DNA of 23,550 nt from an uncultured Desulfuromonadales bacterium (lineage in GTDB: Bacteria; Desulfobacterota; Desulfuromonadia; Desulfuromonadales; Geopsychrobacteraceae). This document shows, piece after piece, positions 22,877 through 23,550 of the stretch (within the stretch, counting starts at the first letter, position 1; the number at the start of each line of letters is the position of its first letter). The translations under genes and the position numbers were made by a program. The notes beneath the pieces are model-generated. The model worked only from the letters and a program-made list of their open reading frames with translations, was not told the origin of the DNA and ran no database searches. The DNA is taken from assembly GCA_945787295.1 (NCBI GenBank), contig CALZHQ010000058.1:1-23550 (forward strand). The letters are read 5' to 3'.

Positions 22877-23550
22877 ATGCACGCTATGAAGCCGATAACG
22901 CAATTACTAAAGCCTTTTGCCAGTTTCAGAGGACGCCTGCTGGGCATCGTCTCACTCGGCATTATCAGCCTGGCGCTGACGGCATCAGTAACTGCGGCTC
23001 TTGTGACCGGTTACCGGGCGGCGGACCAGATGGTCGCCCAGGGGCTACGGATAGTTGACACCCTGGCGGACCAGAGCGTTCTTGCCTTGCTGTACGAAAG
23101 TGAGGCAAACGCAGAAAAACCGCTTGAAGCGATCCTGGGCTTCCCGGACGTTGAGCAGGCAGGAGTTTTTTACAACGATCACAAACCATTAATTACCACC
23201 AGCAATCACAATCTGCCGCTTCCGGAACATCTGGCACTTGAGTCGATCAAAGAAGCCACTTTGATCAAAGACACTAATGAAGCCTGGCATTTTGTCGCGC
23301 CGGTTTTAGTGCGCCAGCAGGATGAACTTTTCCCTGATGAGGACTTGCGGCCACTGTCGGACACAACCACAGAAGTTCTCGGTTATGCCTACATGGTTAT
23401 GGATAAAACCACCCTGCGCGAGCTGCAGTTGAGCATGACGTTAAACAATATCTTCATCGCCCTGTCCTTTGCCGTGTTGCTCAGCTTGCTGGTCAACTAC
23501 GGTATCGACCGCATGATGCAACCACTCTACCGGCTCGTCAAAGTCATGGA
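22877..23550 (+). CDS. Membrane sensor/signal-transduction protein, N-terminal part (3' partial)
   Basis: The frame is open from ATG 22877 (alternative ATG 22886, giving MKPITQLLKP) to the window edge, about 224 residues. TM1 lies at about 18-44. A periplasmic sensor (about 45-185) begins with a long helix GLRIVDTLADQSVLALLYES followed by a PDVEQAGVFYNDHK strand, in the style of CHASE8 or double-PAS sensors. TM2 lies at about 188-209 and is followed by a basic, proline-marked start of a HAMP-like region (MMQPLYRLVKVM). The output domain is outside the window; histidine kinase or diguanylate cyclase are the likely options. It sits 8-17 bp after the binding-protein stop, so they form an operon. 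Its sensor layout resembles that of the kinase at 3243-5690, although sequence identity looks low. Confidence 0.8.
   Translation, partial: MHAMKPITQLLKPFASFRGRLLGIVSLGIISLALTASVTAALVTGYRAADQMVAQGLRIVDTLADQSVLALLYESEANAEKPLEAILGFPDVEQAGVFYNDHKPLITTSNHNLPLPEHLALESIKEATLIKDTNEAWHFVAPVLVRQQDELFPDEDLRPLSDTTTEVLGYAYMVMDKTTLRELQLSMTLNNIFIALSFAVLLSLLVNYGIDRMMQPLYRLVKVM

Overview
The window reads as chromosomal DNA from an anaerobic deltaproteobacterium of the Desulfuromonadales (Geobacter/Desulfuromonas/Pelobacter type). This is inferred from a tungsten-type aldehyde:ferredoxin oxidoreductase, two radical-SAM proteins of unknown substrate, a DUF6178-like protein, many two-component sensors and FNR-like promoter sites. 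There are no rRNA or tRNA genes, no CRISPR array and no recognisable transposase.

Layout. Positions 1-1111 hold the C-terminal half of a TonB-dependent outer-membrane receptor (5' partial). It runs head-on, with a 2-bp gap, into a minus-strand pair: a hybrid-like histidine kinase (3243-5690) whose stop codon overlaps the start of an LVIVD beta-propeller protein (1114-3246). This left end looks more AT-rich than the rest. From 5840 to 11378 come a DUF6178-like protein (+), a B12-binding/DUF4080 radical-SAM protein (-), a second radical-SAM protein (+) and a small membrane protein (+). Positions 11547-18367 form a six-gene minus-strand operon: M23 metallopeptidase, aldehyde:ferredoxin oxidoreductase, duplicated class II aldolase, TPR protein, ACP phosphodiesterase and CPBP membrane protease. 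The first four genes overlap (4, 4 and 41 bp) and the unit ends in a strong intrinsic terminator. Positions 18580-20884 hold an M20 peptidase, with an apparent frameshift near its start, and a class I/II aminotransferase. Positions 20886-21254 hold a small cysteine-rich protein behind an FNR-like promoter. Convergent to it is a decayed C-terminal fragment of an MscS channel. Positions 21746-23550 hold a second FNR-like promoter candidate, a periplasmic substrate-binding protein and the start of a membrane sensor protein that runs off the window.

How the parts may work together. The kinase/LVIVD pair and the binding-protein/sensor pair both look like envelope-sensing modules. The oxidoreductase operon couples aldehyde oxidation to an aldolase-like protein and cell-wall or membrane proteases, with no obvious pathway link. 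The most checkable novelties are: (a) two FNR-like boxes about 860 bp apart, each with its centre 32 bp from the centre of a -10-like hexamer; (b) the duplicated, half-degenerate aldolase coupled to the oxidoreductase; (c) a Cys-for-His change at a zinc-ligand position of the M23 peptidase; (d) an LVIVD propeller that appears inserted into an Ig/TIG-like domain and is coupled to a kinase with two pseudo-receivers; (e) the frameshift at the peptidase start. All family assignments come from motif recognition by eye; no database search was run.
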